From NCBI RefSeq assembly GCF_003073045.1, contig NC_037596.1, forward strand, positions 9,631,553 through 9,695,552: a stretch of DNA of 64,000 nucleotides, read 5' to 3'. Positions 1 to 14,711 of the stretch are shown here, in pieces. A model generated the notes under the pieces. It had not been told where the DNA came from. It made no database searches and saw only the letters and a list, made by a program, of their open reading frames with translations. A program made the position numbers and the translations under genes. How positions within the stretch are numbered: the first letter of the stretch is position 1; each line of letters starts with the position of its first letter. Source of the stretch: Pomacea canaliculata. Lineage: Eukaryota > Mollusca > Gastropoda > Architaenioglossa > Ampullariidae.

Positions 1-3000
1 GGGGGATGGGTACCTAACACCTTAGAGGGTTGAGAAAGGTAAGGCAGCGACGGAGAGGAGATGGGTACCGCCCTCATGTAAACCTAGCCCCGAGAAAAGT
101 CTCAGTTCCCAACCACCTGAAAAAGGCCAGGAGACAATCCTTACCTCTGTCTTTTCACATCCTGATGGCTAACATCGTCGTGTCTTCAACAAACAGTTTC
201 AAAAATATCCACAAAGTCTGTGTCTAGAACATTCTTATCTTTTGAATAAGGAGACAATAATTCAAGCAAAATAAACAATGATCATCGCAATCCTACCTCT
301 TCGTCTCCTCACTCGTCAACGGCGTGAAAACTTGGGACGATCGTGCAACACTGCAAGTGTTCACTCCCACCACTGCCTCCAACCCTTCATTTTAGTTAAT
401 CACATGCTATCCGCCTTCACATGGAACCGACTGTAGTTTAAAGAAAGGGGCGACACTGCCACGCAGCCTTTTACCAGTTGTCCCTTTAAATCACACCAGA
501 AAAAAAAACAACTTTTCTTTGTCCCGTCTCTTGAAATTCTTCTGAGGGTAAGTCTTTGCAAACGAAACCTTTTGTTTGTATCCAAGGTGTAGTTATGTTG
601 GTCTAATAACAACATGGAGCAGGCATGTGCTGTGGGAGTCAGAGACAGTCCACGTCATGAGATAACTTGGAGCAGAGTTAGAGTTGGTGTCTGCGGATGG
701 GGCGAACGCGCAGTCAAACGAATGCACACAAGATGTGGAACACAACAGTTGTATCGCTGCGCCAACCGTTGGGAGATGATATAAGGCTAAGGAGACTCCG
801 CTGTCCCTTTATCTCCCCAGAAGATCGGTCGAGGGGTGGGAACCACGGATGAAAAGGGTAGGCAGTGATTCTCATATCATCTTAACTAGCAATGGAAAAT
901 AATAACGGGATCATTAGAAAACTAATCGTTTGATAGACTTTGATGTTTATTTACATTGTATCTACAATAATGTAAAAACTCTATTTCATTAATAATGGAG
1001 CACATTTTTAACACTAAATTGCGTTGAATTGGTGATTGGGACTATCATGGAGTGATCCGAGTAAGCTGTGTTATTTACAGTGACACTTTAGGGGAATTAT
1101 CCGCTGTTTATGCATGCATATGACCTTTCGCCCCGTCGAGGCGACCACCCACTTCCGGTTTTGGTGTTGATACCCGTCGTATACTTCGATCATGCGGGCT
1201 CTTACAAATAAAACTGATAATAGAATTTACTGTAATATAATTTTGAAATTTGTGACCAGGTTTTAATGGCTTGAGAGTGCCTGTCATAGTTTTATAATTT
1301 ACTTTTTTGTATTAAAGAAAATCCAGAGACCTAAGGAAATATTATTTTATCCTTTGTAGTACATTTCAAATAAAAGCGTGTTTAATTTTTTTTTACTTGT
1401 TTTACTATGGCACTTAGTAATCCTAATCAGTGTATAAGTTTGAGACGAACTATTTCATCGATAGCTACATTTTTTTCTCCTTTGTGAGTTTTGTGAGATT
1501 TTATTCTACTGTCATCGGGCCTTCGAGAAATCTTACCCGGGACGTGTAGAGGTTTGCAGTGCGACACCCCGGGTACTTTAAGAGTAAACGTACACATGCA
1601 CGGTTTTCTCGGGGTTCCTCTCCCCCCACCCCCTGTTTTACTTTGCGATTTAAGTGTCTTGTATACTGAATTAGGGGAGATAACATTTGTTTACTAGTCC
1701 AAGTGCAGCAGTTACTTCTCTCCCCTAATGCAGCCAATGAATTTTCACACAAGTTAAAAACATATATTGTACTACTTGTGAACTGCTGGAAATGATTTAG
1801 TATAGAATTGTCAAGAGAATGAATAACTGGTGGAAATGTCAGATCTCTAGGACGATGAGAAGTGAGTGACAAATCCGTTAAATCTGAACCAGAAAGACAA
1901 CAAGCAGAAAGCTGTGTTAAATAAAAGTAACAAATGCTCTAGCTCCGATTAACAAAAGATAAAGATTGTTTATAGAAGAGGGCAGTTATTAAGCAGCTTG
2001 CTCACGCTGAGAAGATTGAAAACACCTGCAAGACTAGGACTCGCTTCTCTGTGAATGTCGTTCTGTTCTTCCAACTATTTCTGTCCTTCTCTCCAACTTT
2101 CCCGTCCACTGACTACCTGTCTACAGTTTCTTCTTCCAAGTCGTCCCTAGTATGGATATTCCGATTAAATATCTGTATGCAGTTTTTCTCTCCTTTGTGA
2201 TTTTATCGATACATTCTCCTGGCGATTTAATCTCCGTTGGCCCCAGTATCCATTGATCTACACACGAGAAACGTTTTTCACAGCTGGAGGTCGAGTTGTA
2301 ACAGGTAACAGGTAACAGGTCCGTGTAGGGAGTGTAACGATCCAAGTCCTCCACTGACGTCAGCGACACCTGGAATTGTAGTCTTTCCCTTCATGTTCAT
2401 TTGGTGTCGCTGCGTCAGACTGTTTCACATTTATTTCCTCTACGACTTTTTATATTTCCTTCAACTGCCGCGACTTTTCTAGCTGAGGCCATACCTTGTC
2501 TTCGTCTTCACCAGTCGTTAGTATTGTGACCTATCTTGTGTTTTGTGTTTTTAAAGTGAGGTAGACCTGGCTTTGGTGGGGTGCCGCACACTAAAACATC
2601 ATTTAGAAGATAGTGATAGAACAATATTTCATTCAATGATGGGTTAAACGTAGCTGGAAATCCGCGAGAAAAATTATACATTATAAACAACTTTCATAAG
2701 ACGGAAGATCTCATTTAACCCCAGCTGTAGGGCATCTTGGGAATCTTCTTGAAAAACACTTGTGCGCTTCATCAAAACCTGAAGTATCGAAGCCAAACTA
2801 TTCAAAATCAAAACCTTACTGAAAAGCTGCTGGAAGTAAAGAGCAAAGTACAGCTACTATCAGCCCTGAAAGTTCTTTTGACGGAAAGTTATTGATACTT
2901 AAAGTCGACAGCTGAAACACCACACCGAGGACGAGAGATTTTAGAGGACAAGCTGTTAAACCAGGGCCAATACGCTCGTATTTAATATTAATATTCCCTG

Positions 3001-4470
3001 ATAATCATGGTAAACATGAAGCTATGTCAGCACTCATCAGCAGGAATAGCAGATCGAACGATGGGATTTTAATTGTCACAAGTCTGGTTACTGTAGAAGA
3101 AGTAGGAGAAAAGATGTCAGAAGGATAAGTGGAGCAGCGTTGACCGGCGGGTTAAGGAGTTTCTTAAACTATTTCTTTAACGCAACACTTTAAGCTCCTG
3201 TTCATGTGGTTTCTCAATAATGAAAAAATACTGTTTGTGAAAAGAATGTATCGTTGCAGTCGGATTAGGTGGTCGCTTTAGGTTATGTTCAATTATAGTA
3301 CAGGACCAGAACTGATTGATAACAATGTTGTACGATAGAATAAAACAGCGAGGCGTAGGACTGATTTTCTTAACGATCTCCACAACTTATCGTATTAGTC
3401 ACACTCTACGGAAGAAGATTATTGAGATTTAGACGAGTGCTGATAGAATATTTTGTGTTGTGTTCGAAGGAATGAGTCTTGCTAGAAGGGATTGAGACTT
3501 GGTACATAGCTAGCTGAACGTATAATTTACCCGAGGGTGAGACTCACTCAAAAGCAAGATGGTTAGGACATAGGAAAAATCTTGTACGTAGTTCATGTGC
3601 TTATGAGAGCTCTATTCTGTAACTATTGAAAAAAAAAAAACTTTTGCAGAAAATGGTATCTCATGGGCATGGATGAAATGGTTAGAGCTATGTGAAAAAC
3701 TATGTTATGACGATGGTTTAAGAGTCAGAAGCAGGACGTACGGAGTAATGGTGGGAGTCTGAATGGAGTATTTTTAATATGGTCAGCGGAGGACTTAAAG
3801 GCAGGTGATTTCAGCAAGTCCGTTTTAGTTATTCGTGCGTTATAGACGATTTTAATAACGAGAAAATGGGCGATAGAGGACTAGCGACATGGTAAGAAGA
3901 ACTAATACTGACTTCGGATATCATGTTGTTTATGTTCTAGGCTGGGTTCGCTGACGATATTGCTATTATTTTTGATACACTTGTAAACTGCCAAAAACGG
4001 ATAGTAATTTTTTTGTGTCGTATGTATCATAAGACGAGAACTAAAATCGAAAAGGCAGTTGGCTTTTTTAGAAATGGGTGCAAAAACTGGAAAGCGTGTT
4101 AAATCATCGAAAAACGCTATTGACGTTGGGGTTGTTAACATAAAATAGTGTTTTGTCAGTAAGATTCTTGCACTTATACTTGTTGTTTCTACACATCTAG
4201 CCACTTTTAATAAAAGAGAGTCTTGTTATTAGCTCAGGTTGCGATGACATGGTGATAAGGTTTGTTGAATTAATTATAATAGTTTGTTAGTCATTCGTTT
4301 TTTGTGATATGGTGGTATGGCTAGGCTCCGGCACACACTCTTTGGGCTCGGCGAGGGGACTCTGATGGTTTTGTAACTCGCATTCACTATAATAAGTGTA
4401 ATAGATCTTTAAATATAGCTGGAGCAGTTGGTGGTTTTCAATAAAAGGTTTTAATAAAGAATACTAATGA
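1..4470. other. No gene recognised
   Basis: I read both strands and found no open frame with a recognisable domain, signal peptide or paired splice sites. Short open frames here look like chance. The only small structure I noted is a three-unit tandem of the heptamer GTAACAG at 2298-2318. Stretches are moderately AT-rich. It may be intergenic DNA or a long intron. Confidence 0.5.
2298..2318. repeat. Heptamer tandem repeat (GTAACAG)x3
   Basis: Three perfect head-to-tail copies of GTAACAG. This is a minor simple repeat with no evident function. Confidence 0.85.
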
Positions 4471-4526
4471 TAATAATAATAAGCGATCGTGCATCGTGCA
4501 CGCTCATGCTCTGGCATCGTTAACAG

Positions 4527-4642
4527 TCATATACAGAGGAGTTGTTCAGAATGTTATTGTGCACGGTGTGATCCACAGCCAGGGCATTGTGCAGAGCTAC
4601 CGCTATTACTTTGACCGGCGTAATCAGACGCTCAAAACACTG
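4527..4642 (+). CDS. Candidate internal exon of an unidentified gene
   Basis: The sequence is bounded by a possible acceptor (TTAACAG before 4527) and a consensus donor (CTG then GTAAGTCG at 4643). It reads without stops in one frame for 38 codons, entered in phase 1 and left in phase 0; the other two forward frames are closed. The peptide contains QNVIVHGVIHSQG and SYRYYFDRRNQTLKTL, which look like ordinary folded-protein sequence rather than repeat. The frame is also open for some distance upstream, so the acceptor is uncertain and has no clear pyrimidine tract. I do not recognise the family and see no partner exons nearby. Confidence 0.3.
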
Positions 4643-6882
4643 GTAAGTCGTACTTTCTAGAACTTTACCTTCGTTGTAGTGTCTTTCTTTGCTGTCCAAG
4701 TCTACGAGCTGGGCACTTCGTAGAACTGTAACGGGGCAAACAAGGCTGCAGAATTTCAGTCGTTGACTTGGGAAGCTAATTGCCCTGTAAAGTGATTGAA
4801 AGTACTAGTTTCCAAATTCTGTTGACGCGCAAATAGTGGTTCTGCATGCTGACTGCCTGGTCGTACATCTGATCTTCTCACACACCTTAACTTCAACACC
4901 TCACCCACACACACACAGACCACTGGCCAACTAGCAAACATCTCCTCGCCGACTATATCATACATGAACTTCCAACAATATGACGGGTGAGAGTGTATCC
5001 GGCGCGTGGGGTTACATCTCACACACTCGCCGCCACGCACACGGTTGAGGACAGCTCCGATCTAGAGGTCAATACTCTCGCCATGTCAGAAACATGAGGC
5101 TGAGTTCGTGGCCACTGTTATGGAAGCAGGCTCAACTAAGTGCTTTTTGGCGTCACGGTACGATGCGGGTCCGGTTGTGTATTATGGCGTGGTTTATATT
5201 ATATGCCAGAAGAAATATTATATCTAGTTTAAAAATGTGAATACTATTTGCAAATATCTAGTTTCTAGAATAAATTAACATATAAATTATGTACATAAAT
5301 TAAAGAAAAGAATGTCAAAAAGTTATGTATAATAGGGTGATTAATGTCAGATATCGCTAAGTTAATTAAAATATATAAGAGAATATAATCAATAAAATAT
5401 ATCTTGTTAAGAAAAAATTTACATAAAATTAAAACTAAATTGAATTTAAAAATATAATTAAAAATATAGAAAAATCAATATTAAGGATTTCTCTAAACCT
5501 TTAAAGTACGGAAAACACCACTTCGTCAGGTGTTGGTCCTGCTAGCATGTTTCGTTTTCGTCAAGAAGTCAGAAATCAACATATTGTAATAAGTTCCGTT
5601 GTACCGAAGGTAATCAGGACCTAACACCTTAAGTGCCACGGTATAGTTTAATTCGTCGGACCATAAGCGTATATGTGGGTGTTAGCTGATGGTGGGTGGC
5701 AGGTGGGTTGAATAGTACGGATGAGAGCTGCAGCAGGGCGAGGCTACCATGAAAGATGGTTGAGAGACAAGACGTAGAGGCGCAGACACTGCTCGCAGTT
5801 AGGTTTTTCCTCGTTCGTTTGTAAATTCGCAATTTGACAGGCATTTCAGAACACATGAGAAAATAGATTGATCGTATGTGTGAGCTAGCAAATATGTCTG
5901 CATAAACTTTAAGTACAGAGAATCGGCATACATTACCGACTTGTTTATGTCCAACTGTGGTTCGTTTGCTGCAGGACATCTCTGATATCTACTGCATCTA
6001 TATCAATCCAAGTACTTGAATTGAATATATAACGTACGCCGGACAAGAAGCCAAGACGAGGCTGTACAGTCCTGGGGGGTGAGGGAGGGATGGAAGGTGA
6101 AGCATCTTTGCTGGGGGTGGGGGCCTGGAGGCAAACGTTTTCGCATCGAGCTTCTGAACTAAGGAAACGCTTGACGGGCACCGAAGTGTCAATCGTTGTA
6201 CATGATAATAGAGGTCGCCTACAGTTGATCATGTTGATGCACGGCGATCTGATGTGCTCGCTTGCTTGATGGACTTTGCGCTCGCGACATCAGCTTTCAT
6301 GGAAAAGTGCAAATGATGAAGGAACTTCTCGTTTTCGTTGGGTGAGATGGTTTCTTTTTGTGATTTTGTATGCTGTGTGAGATTTGTTCTTTCCCTGTTT
6401 TGTCATTTCAACTATGTTTTGTAGAGGTTTTTGTTTGTTTTTTTTTTTGTTTGAGGGAGTTGTTGAGAAGTTGAATGTGGTTGTTTGCTTTGTAGTCGTT
6501 TGTGTTTTGTTTGTTTGATGTTGGTTGTTGTTGGTGTTTTGGTTTGGTGGATTTTTTGTAAGCGTTTGTAGATGTTCTTTGATGAGTTCGGTTGAGGTTA
6601 CAGGATGTGAGGATCAGAGTGGCGGATGGGATTAGAGCTAGGAATTTGGTTGTGTACTGAGCAGGAAAGAGGTGACGAAGTGCTTGGATGCCTGGCGAGA
6701 CCGCAAGGAAGATGGATTTTCACCGCAGGCCGGTATTGTGGTGAGTTCCTGTTTCGGTGAAAGATGTGCTAATAATCAGCCACCAGCGACTCAACCATCG
6801 CGAGACTGACAAGCACACACACTGACGCACGCCACACACCCGAGCCACCACCACCTCCCAGCGAGCGACCACCCAACACACA

Positions 6883-6911
6883 ACAACAGCAACAGCAACA
6901 GCAACAACAAT
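6883..6911 (+). repeat. CAA/CAG-type triplet repeat
   Basis: An imperfect run of CAACAG and CAA units follows a C/A-rich stretch and ends in CAACAATGG. It could be a 5' untranslated region upstream of an ATG, but the frame from that ATG closes after about ten codons, so I record only the repeat. Confidence 0.7.
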
Positions 6912-8099
6912 GGCACTCAGTTCATTTCCTAGGCTGTTAGCATGAGACTCTGTTTTATTGGTCGATTCACTAAGCTTGGTTGGTTAAGAAAGATACAGGT
7001 GTATTTCACTGTCTACTTCTGTGGGTGCGAGTATAGAGCTGCTGTGGTGGAGCACGAGACTAAGGTGATGGCTGCGATTCGAAGTATAATCGTGGATAAC
7101 TGCGTCATGAGGTGGTTGGGTGTGAAAGGTCCCTGGGACAAGGAGCGTGGACAATTATTGCCATAAGGACAGCGATCGGAATTCAGTATATCTTGGTGGG
7201 AAGAGGTGGCCATGCTTCGTTTCTGGTATAGTGGTAGGCCGATGAAGAGGAACAATTCTCGTTTCACACGTGAGAAATGGAGTCAGTATGATAGAAGTCG
7301 AGGTTTGAGAGTATCAATAAAGATCAGAGAAAATAAAAGAGTAGGGGAAAAGTTCAATACCGACATTGAAATCGACAGGACTTTGATTAGACTTAGCGGA
7401 TGACTGACTGAAGTGCAGGGAAAAGGACGAATGGGTCACATGGTCCCTGGTTCGCTGGGAAAATTGATAAATGATGATGACAAGGTCATGATAAACCTCC
7501 GCGCTAAACAGATCGCTCGAGGTGGCAGTATCGAGTCGGATAAGAGAAGGACATGATGACTCTAACAGATACGTCGTCCTTAGGTTCAGTTGAGGGGTTG
7601 CCCTAGGGGTTTACTGCAAAAAACCACCATGAGAGAGAGAGAAAATACATAAACATCGGGATGTAAGCTCTGCTAATAGACGTGTTCATCTTGCAATGAT
7701 CCTCGTTCCATACTAACTCGTGTGGTCATCTGTTAGTAGAAATAACAGTTTGTCAGAATTAACAGGCGGAAGAGCAGTCTTTCTTAAACAATTTTATAGT
7801 TTATGTCTTGTCCCATGGAGAGGTATGGAAAACTTTTGAGAACTATCCAACTATGTGGCATCCAGAACGGTGGCAAGCGCGCACTCATACTACTGTAGAA
7901 GGCAGGTAGATCGACTCTGACACTGCGCTCCCCTGCTGTGTCATTGCTGGGGATCGTGTTCAGCGACGCTCGGGTACTGCGCTGTACGAAATTCGTGCCA
8001 GGGTTCCCTCTCTTTACGCGCGTGTATGTTACTCCTGGGTGGTTGGGCGCACGGCACATCTATGTGACTGACGAAATTAATTAGGTTAGAGATGAAAAA

Positions 8100-8235
8100 C
8101 GCGTGGGAATAATAATAAAGTCATATTAATGAATAATGAGATAATAAAGTATAATTTAATAGATTAAAATGGAATAAGTAATAATAAAATAATAAATAAA
8201 TGAATAGATCGTGAATAGAATGATGAATAATAATG
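8100..8235. repeat. A/T-rich simple repeat block
   Basis: Low-complexity DNA made largely of AATAA, ATGAATA and AATAAT words. No coding signal. Confidence 0.75.
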
Positions 8236-11200
8236 TGCGCGCAGCAATTGCACGGTCCAAGAGGGGTCACAGTTCTGATCGTAAATGGACATCAATTAGA
8301 CAGACAATGGGACGTAAGGTACGTAATAGTCGACACACATTATCACTAGAAGTAATGAAGTAACAAGAGAAGATGTAAATGCGCGAATATTGTTTTATGT
8401 CATTCATTCGAGCGGGGACTGGCTGGCCTTTCTTCGTTCTGACTGTTTGTTGAGCAAGTGGCTACGACAGGTTCACTACTAATGTTCTGTATGCTGGTCC
8501 TTTGTAATGAGTAAATACTGACAACACGGACAGAACGAGTTAAACGATCTAAAAAGTGGTTGTTCCGTACTCTAGCAGGTTAACGGAATGACGTGGGTCA
8601 AAAAAGATCTAATTGATCGAGTGGCGACTGTGGCCTGTTTCTTTGATCTTGCTCACTCACACCAAGCTGTTAGATAGTGAGATACAGAGCTGGTAGATGC
8701 AGGGTCTCGATCCCTTGCAGTTCTTGCATAGTCAGGCAGTCATATTTGCATTATGTGTTGTACTGTGTATTGATAATTTTGTTTGTGACGTCAAGTTCCA
8801 GAAGAGCGATGATAAGACGATGACTGAGTTGTATTGGCAGTATAGATAAGAAAGAAGACTGACACAGAAATGTCAAACAAGCGAGTTGCAAAAGCTACAG
8901 AAAATTTTGAGTTACTAATAGTTTTCACAGATTTGGTGTCATTAATTGGCTAGCAAAGGTAAAGTTTGAGTGCTTGTGTTCGTAAAAGAGTTTACAGTAT
9001 AGATGACTTTTGATGGTGAAATTGTATCAAACTTTATATAATATTGAATATCAAATATTACAACTGATTTTTAATTCTTTTCTAACAGCATAGTGATTCA
9101 TGGATTTGTTTAAAAGTGATGAAGGAATAGAGTATAGAAATCAGTAGTGGAATTAAAAACTGATTATCAGTTCATTGTGCTTCTTTGTCTGTTTTTTTTG
9201 TGGTAGGTCGAGCGGCATTTGTACTTGTGAGACAAGCTTGTGAAATGAGTCTTTTGCTGTGCTAGGGAGCATAATTGGTTCATAGGGCTACGAGCATCGA
9301 TTCATGTACAAGCACGTTTGCATGTGGGATATGGGGAACAGGAGAGTGCAGAGAAAAGTAAAGACTTTGGAAGATAACACAGAGAAGAAACTTGCAGAAG
9401 CAGAGAAGAACTATAAGACAAGCTCAGGAGGGAATTGGAGTTCAGTCAGGCGACTGACCGGAGAAAGCAGTGTGAACAGACGGAAGTGTAGAGGTGAGAT
9501 GTGATGGCCACCCATATGTTTTGACTGCAGTGCAGATTTAAGAGATGCCACATTTACCCTTGGAGAGTGACAGGTGCACTAAGTTGCGCTGTGTTTATAT
9601 CATCTCTTGTACTGTCCCTTGGGATAGTATCTTCATTTTCTTGGTGGTTGTTCGTCTTAGAATGGTTTAGTAGAAGCTGATATGTGGGGTGGGCATGTCG
9701 CATACATTGGACGAGTGGTGTGTTGCACTAGATGTTGCATGTCGAATACGATTATGGGGATGAGGACAGGTACTTTCAGAGCACAGCACGAGCAATGTTG
9801 GCTACATAGATATATTACATTTGATGTGAACTCAATTATTGGTCTATCTCGCAGTTTTGCAGTTGCTGAACAGTTGTTTGGAAAGAAGGATATAAGGCCA
9901 TATGTCATCTGTGTGCTGCTCAGACCGTGGCAAGAATATGATTTTTAATCCCTGAGGGGATTATTGGTCTGGTTTTTTCTAAATAGATATAAAGGAATTT
10001 TTGAGATGCATTTTTTAGTATGGAGAGTGAGACCAATGTGTACTGACATGATAGAGCTTTTAAATTTGGCGTAAATACTATTTTACGGATTTTTGATAAA
10101 TGCTTGGATCCTGAGTGGTGGAAAGGGATACATCAGTATTGCACCAGTTATCAAGTGATAGAGCAAGCTGATTACAAGTGGAAGCCCGTCAACAAACTTA
10201 AATGTGCTTTCTGCAAATGAAGAAGATATTTTCAATAACTACGCCTTGGATGTTAATTTTTGGCGTATTATTACAGCATTAACTCATAATTTTAGATCGA
10301 AAATAATTATTTAAGTGCCAGGCCACGAATGATGTTCAAGTGAGTTTCAGTGCAGGCCGAGTAAGTAGACTTACGGTTAGTGTCTCCAATCCTGTTTGTT
10401 CCATTGGGGCGATCAAATACGAAAAGCCAAATAAGAATGAACAGGTGAAGATGTCGACTGAACAATGAATAGAATGATTTCAAAGTGAACAACTCCGAGT
10501 AGCAGAATGCAGTCGTCGGCAAGATGCAACTGGCTTAGAAGACAGGTCTTATTATTTATCAATTGAGAAGTCAGAGAAACATAGAGACGCGTGTGTTTTT
10601 TCCTGACGATAAAGGTTTACACTCATTCACAACTATGTGCTGTAGCTCTTATGTTTGATAAAATGATGCACAATTGAAGAAGTCTCCCTGCAGTGACATT
10701 TATAAGGTTAAATTGACTTGCACCCGTCGTGTAATACTATTTCGCTATGGTTATGGTTGATATTTGTTGTCTGCTAACGACGTTCTGTTTACCGTCAGAG
10801 GAGTTTGCTTCTGTGAAGATTAGATCGCAGAGCAGAAACCAAAATTGCAAAGTTTTAGATAAGTGAGCACAACTATGTATTTTCAACAAGCCATCGATGT
10901 ACTCAAGAAAGCCGGTCAGGTGGCCCAGGTGGAGGGATGAGGGAGGAGATTGGGTGGTTTTACCGCCTGAAGCCATCAACGTAAGACTATATTCATTGAG
11001 GAAGGCAGCCAGACTGCACAGATGCTCAGGTCAGGAGAAAGAACAGGCGTGCTGGTCGCCGGGAGCGACTGAGAGCATTTGGAGACGCCAGCTCACACAC
11101 CTTGCAGCTGCTATTGGTGTGACAGGTGCTAGCCGTTGAGTACCGGAGCCGCCCGGGAGGATTAGGAAGCAGGAAGGGTGAACAGTCGATAAAGTCCTGA

Positions 11201-14200
11201 ATCATATCGGACTACAGAAGGTAACACCTCTTTATATGCACTGTCGGCTGTATGTCGAGTAAAGTGTGGTAAATGCATCAGGTGTGAGGATCTGCCAACC
11301 TAATTGTTAAAGAAATTGCTATGAGTCTTGTCTGGGTTGGCTGCTACGAGTGTTGGAGACACGAGTCGGTGGTTGATTATAGGCGAGAAGTCGGCTAGAC
11401 ATTTCGTCTTCTCGTGTGTTACACTTCGCACAACACAAGACTTGAATCGATGACCTATGATTATTTGGAAGCTCTGATTATCTACAGTGACCAGTGCGTG
11501 GTCTAGTTTTCTAGTGTTCACACCTGAATAAAATCAAATAGGAACAACTTAATTAATTACGTAACTTACGTTATTGAGACTTAATAATAATGAAAAAGTT
11601 GTTTATGTATTTGAAATGTATGTATATTATTATTTATTATTAGTGTATTATATAGTACTACACTGGTTTGTGACATTTATCTATAAGAGCATAACATCTC
11701 CACAGTTCCGTGCTCTGTGTGGGGTTTGTTTACACGGAAAAAAAAATTACCTGTAACAGATGCCCATCAACCGGCTATACTCCTCTGCAAAAGAGCTTTT
11801 GCAGGGAAAACAATAGGAATGAAAGGAGACAAATAGGAGGAAAGTGAAAAGAAGAATTCGAGAATAGACTAATGTCACGAGTAGCGTGAGAAATCTTTCT
11901 GCGCGGTATAGAGTAAATGCTAAGAAAGGTTAATTGCAACAGTCTGACAGACAAGCACGACACAAGGTACATGCACCATCTCAGAGAGAAACAATCGAAC
12001 TGAATCTGGAAAAGAGTGCGTGACGTCCTCAAAACGAGAAAGTCACATGACAGTAGAGGTGTCTGATGACATGACGAACAGCAAAGGGGGCGACGAGCCA
12101 ACCGTCGCATACGAGCAAAGTCGTGGGTGTGTCGTCACAATGTCAGTTGTTCACAGCAACTGTATCAGTGAGGGTGATCGTTGCGGTTAGCACGACATGG
12201 CCAGAGTCTAAATTTAGTTGGTGATCAGTAGCATCCCAGCTCGTACTATTATGAAATGGAATATACAAAATCACTCTACGCACAAATGTTAGTTATTTTA
12301 TAGATTGTATAATTTTGACATTTTTTGATGGGTGAGATGTTGTTATACTGTTTACAAGGGAGGATCCAGAGTACAAGTTGCACTAGCTCCCTGACGATGT
12401 ATGATTAAAAATAACTCAGGTTTACAAAAACTTGTTTAAGGCTAAATAGCATAAAATTAGGTTAGATGTCATTTTTTCTAATTTTAAAGTTTTGTTATGA
12501 GGTAGGAGTAATGCGCTAATGGGTTAGTGAGACTCCAAGTCTCCCTATGTCCCGGCCTCAACTCGTGAATAAGTCTCGTAAAAAGAAAATTTTTTTTTTT
12601 TGATACGGAAGTTCATAAGACTAAAGGTTTAGAATAAATTGATAAAACAAATATTTTTATAAACACACTTTTATTTTAACTGTACTAAAACTGGTAAAAT
12701 AATTGAGCTCTACGGTTGGGATTTGTTTAATACACAAAACTTAAATATTTTAGCGTGAGGGCGCTTTTAGAAACATTGAAATAAAACATTACTATATATC
12801 AATATTTCCAAGAGTAACCTACTTTTATATTTTAAAATAAATGTATAAAAGATCAGATTAGAGGGACAGGACAAAGAATGGGTAATAAAACAGTTTTCTA
12901 TTTTAAGTCGGCACTGTGTCACTTGACAGTTGACGGAAAGTGAGAGAGTGAGGAGAGAAAAAAATCAGATGAGCAGGACTGGGCAAGGAAGGGCAGTGAA
13001 AAGGTAGTTAAACTGAAAACCCAAAGGCCTCTCTCAAAAACATAATTTTCTGAGCTGCAGCAGACATCTCGTGAGAACTTTCAGGCTGTGTTTGATTTGA
13101 CATCTGGTAATTACTCGACGCTGGAGCTAATCATCCCTTTTGTCGACTGGACTGTGTCCGAAGGAAAAAAGCGTGAATAAAGCAAGATTCAACAGTGGAT
13201 ACATGTCTATGGTCTTGCAACCACGATAGTCATGAGAGTTTGTAAAGACTGCATGATTGTTACAGTTTCATATGGCTGTCTATATTTTATTAACACGATT
13301 TGTCTCTTAATTCTATTTCTTATAATGCATTTCAGCTTGTATGGATGCAAGTGGTTCAGTTAGTAGTGTTGTAAAGCTTAACAAAACATTCCATTTCGTG
13401 AATGTATCCGTTACAGTCTTACAGTCTTCATCACATCACAGTCACACTTGTCCTGATGCTAGTGGTTCAAATCTTAGGACTGGGCTAACTGCGCCGTTCT
13501 TTTTTTAACTGGAAATTTCTGGGGAGAAAGCCTCTTTCGATAAATGTTTTCCCAAACTGGTAAATATTGCTGAGGCATGATTTATCTACAAAGAAGAGAA
13601 CGAATAATTTTTTTTTAAAGATCTAATTAACAAAATGGATGCACATTATGGTACAAAACTGTACAAATCTGAGGCTAACCACGCATCATAGAAAATAAAC
13701 CTATTTGTGGAGGGTTATAACATTTATGTGTGGGACCTACACGTATCAAAGAACATAAATTTTGTTCCAATAATGGACATGGGGTTATTAAATAGGTTAA
13801 ACATTGCTCTGTTTTATCCGTTACAAACCTACTAATTATTTTAAATATTAAAATGAAAAACTGCATTTAAACAAAGCGCATTCAATACATTCATGACACA
13901 GCTTCACTCTTCACTTTTATTTTTATTATTCTCTTTCCTTCTGATCCTTTGTTAAACCTAAAATAAAACTGAGATATTGGAAAATGTCTCTGAAAAATAT
14001 TCGTATTTTATAAAAAAAATTAAGATTGGTTGTTTGATCGATTAAACGTGAAAACGATGTGTAGAAATTATTTTAAAATTCACTCAAACAGATTTAAAGT
14101 CGTCTATAGTTTATTTATACAGTTTACTAAAAAAAGCAGTGTGAACTGACAAGATGTTAGCACAATTACATTATTATCATCTTATCTGCGACATAAACCA

Positions 14201-14280
14201 ATTACTACATCGCGCAATTCTACAACAGTAAATAAAGATCGTTGTAAACGCCTTTTACTTGATGAGAATGAGGAATAGAT

Positions 14281-14345
14281 AATGTTGGTGTTGGTGATGG
14301 TGATGGGTGTTGGTTGTTGGTGATGCTGTGGTTGTGGTGGTGGTA
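14281..14345 (+). repeat. G/T-rich low-complexity tract
   Basis: Imperfect GTTGGT, GATGGT and GTGGTG units. Simple-sequence DNA with no other signal. Confidence 0.75.
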
Positions 14346-14614
14346 GTGTTGTATCCTGTTTTCAAGTTGTGTATGGATATGTGAAGCTGGAAACCCTGAC
14401 TGTAACTATAAACAAATTAATTCGTCGCTTATTCCCCAACTCCACAGCTATTCTGATGGCATCGTGAGAGCAACTACTTGGAAAAGGCTTGTCACTTCGT
14501 CCAGAGCACTATGGCAAGTGTTCAACAGTCAGATAGTCATCATGACAGGTATTGTGAGAGTAGGTAAGGAGCTTTGTGGGAACTATATGACGCGAGGAAA
14601 GATGGCCGAAACAC

Positions 14615-14663
14615 ATTTTGTTTTGTTTTGTTTTGTTTTGTTTTGTTTGTTTTTTGTTTTTGT

Positions 14664-14694
<31 letters not shown>

Positions 14695-14711
14695 GTTTGT
14701 TTTGTTTTTGT
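14615..14711 (+). repeat. (TTTTG)n / (TTTTTG)n microsatellite
   Basis: Nearly pure pentamer TTTTG, then hexamer TTTTTG, then pentamer again. The phenylalanine/valine-rich open frame through it is a product of the repeat and not a gene. Confidence 0.9.

Larger units (their letters stand above)
4643..14600. other. No gene recognised; scattered low complexity
   Basis: About 10 kb without a supportable gene on either strand. It contains an AT-rich block (about 5210-5480), a T/G-rich block (about 6360-6560), a CA-rich stretch ending in CAACAG units (about 6790-6911), and an AATAA-rich block (about 8100-8235). Open frames at 9304-9504 and 10897-11139 were considered and not accepted. Confidence 0.45.

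Noticed and set aside
9304-9504. 66-residue Lys/Glu-rich open frame resembling a coiled coil
   Set aside because: Purine-rich sequence makes such frames by chance; no acceptor, domain or partner exon was found.
10897-11139. 80-residue open frame and nearby short frames (AIDVLKKAGQ)
   Set aside because: Several frames give equally plausible peptides and none continues through good splice sites.
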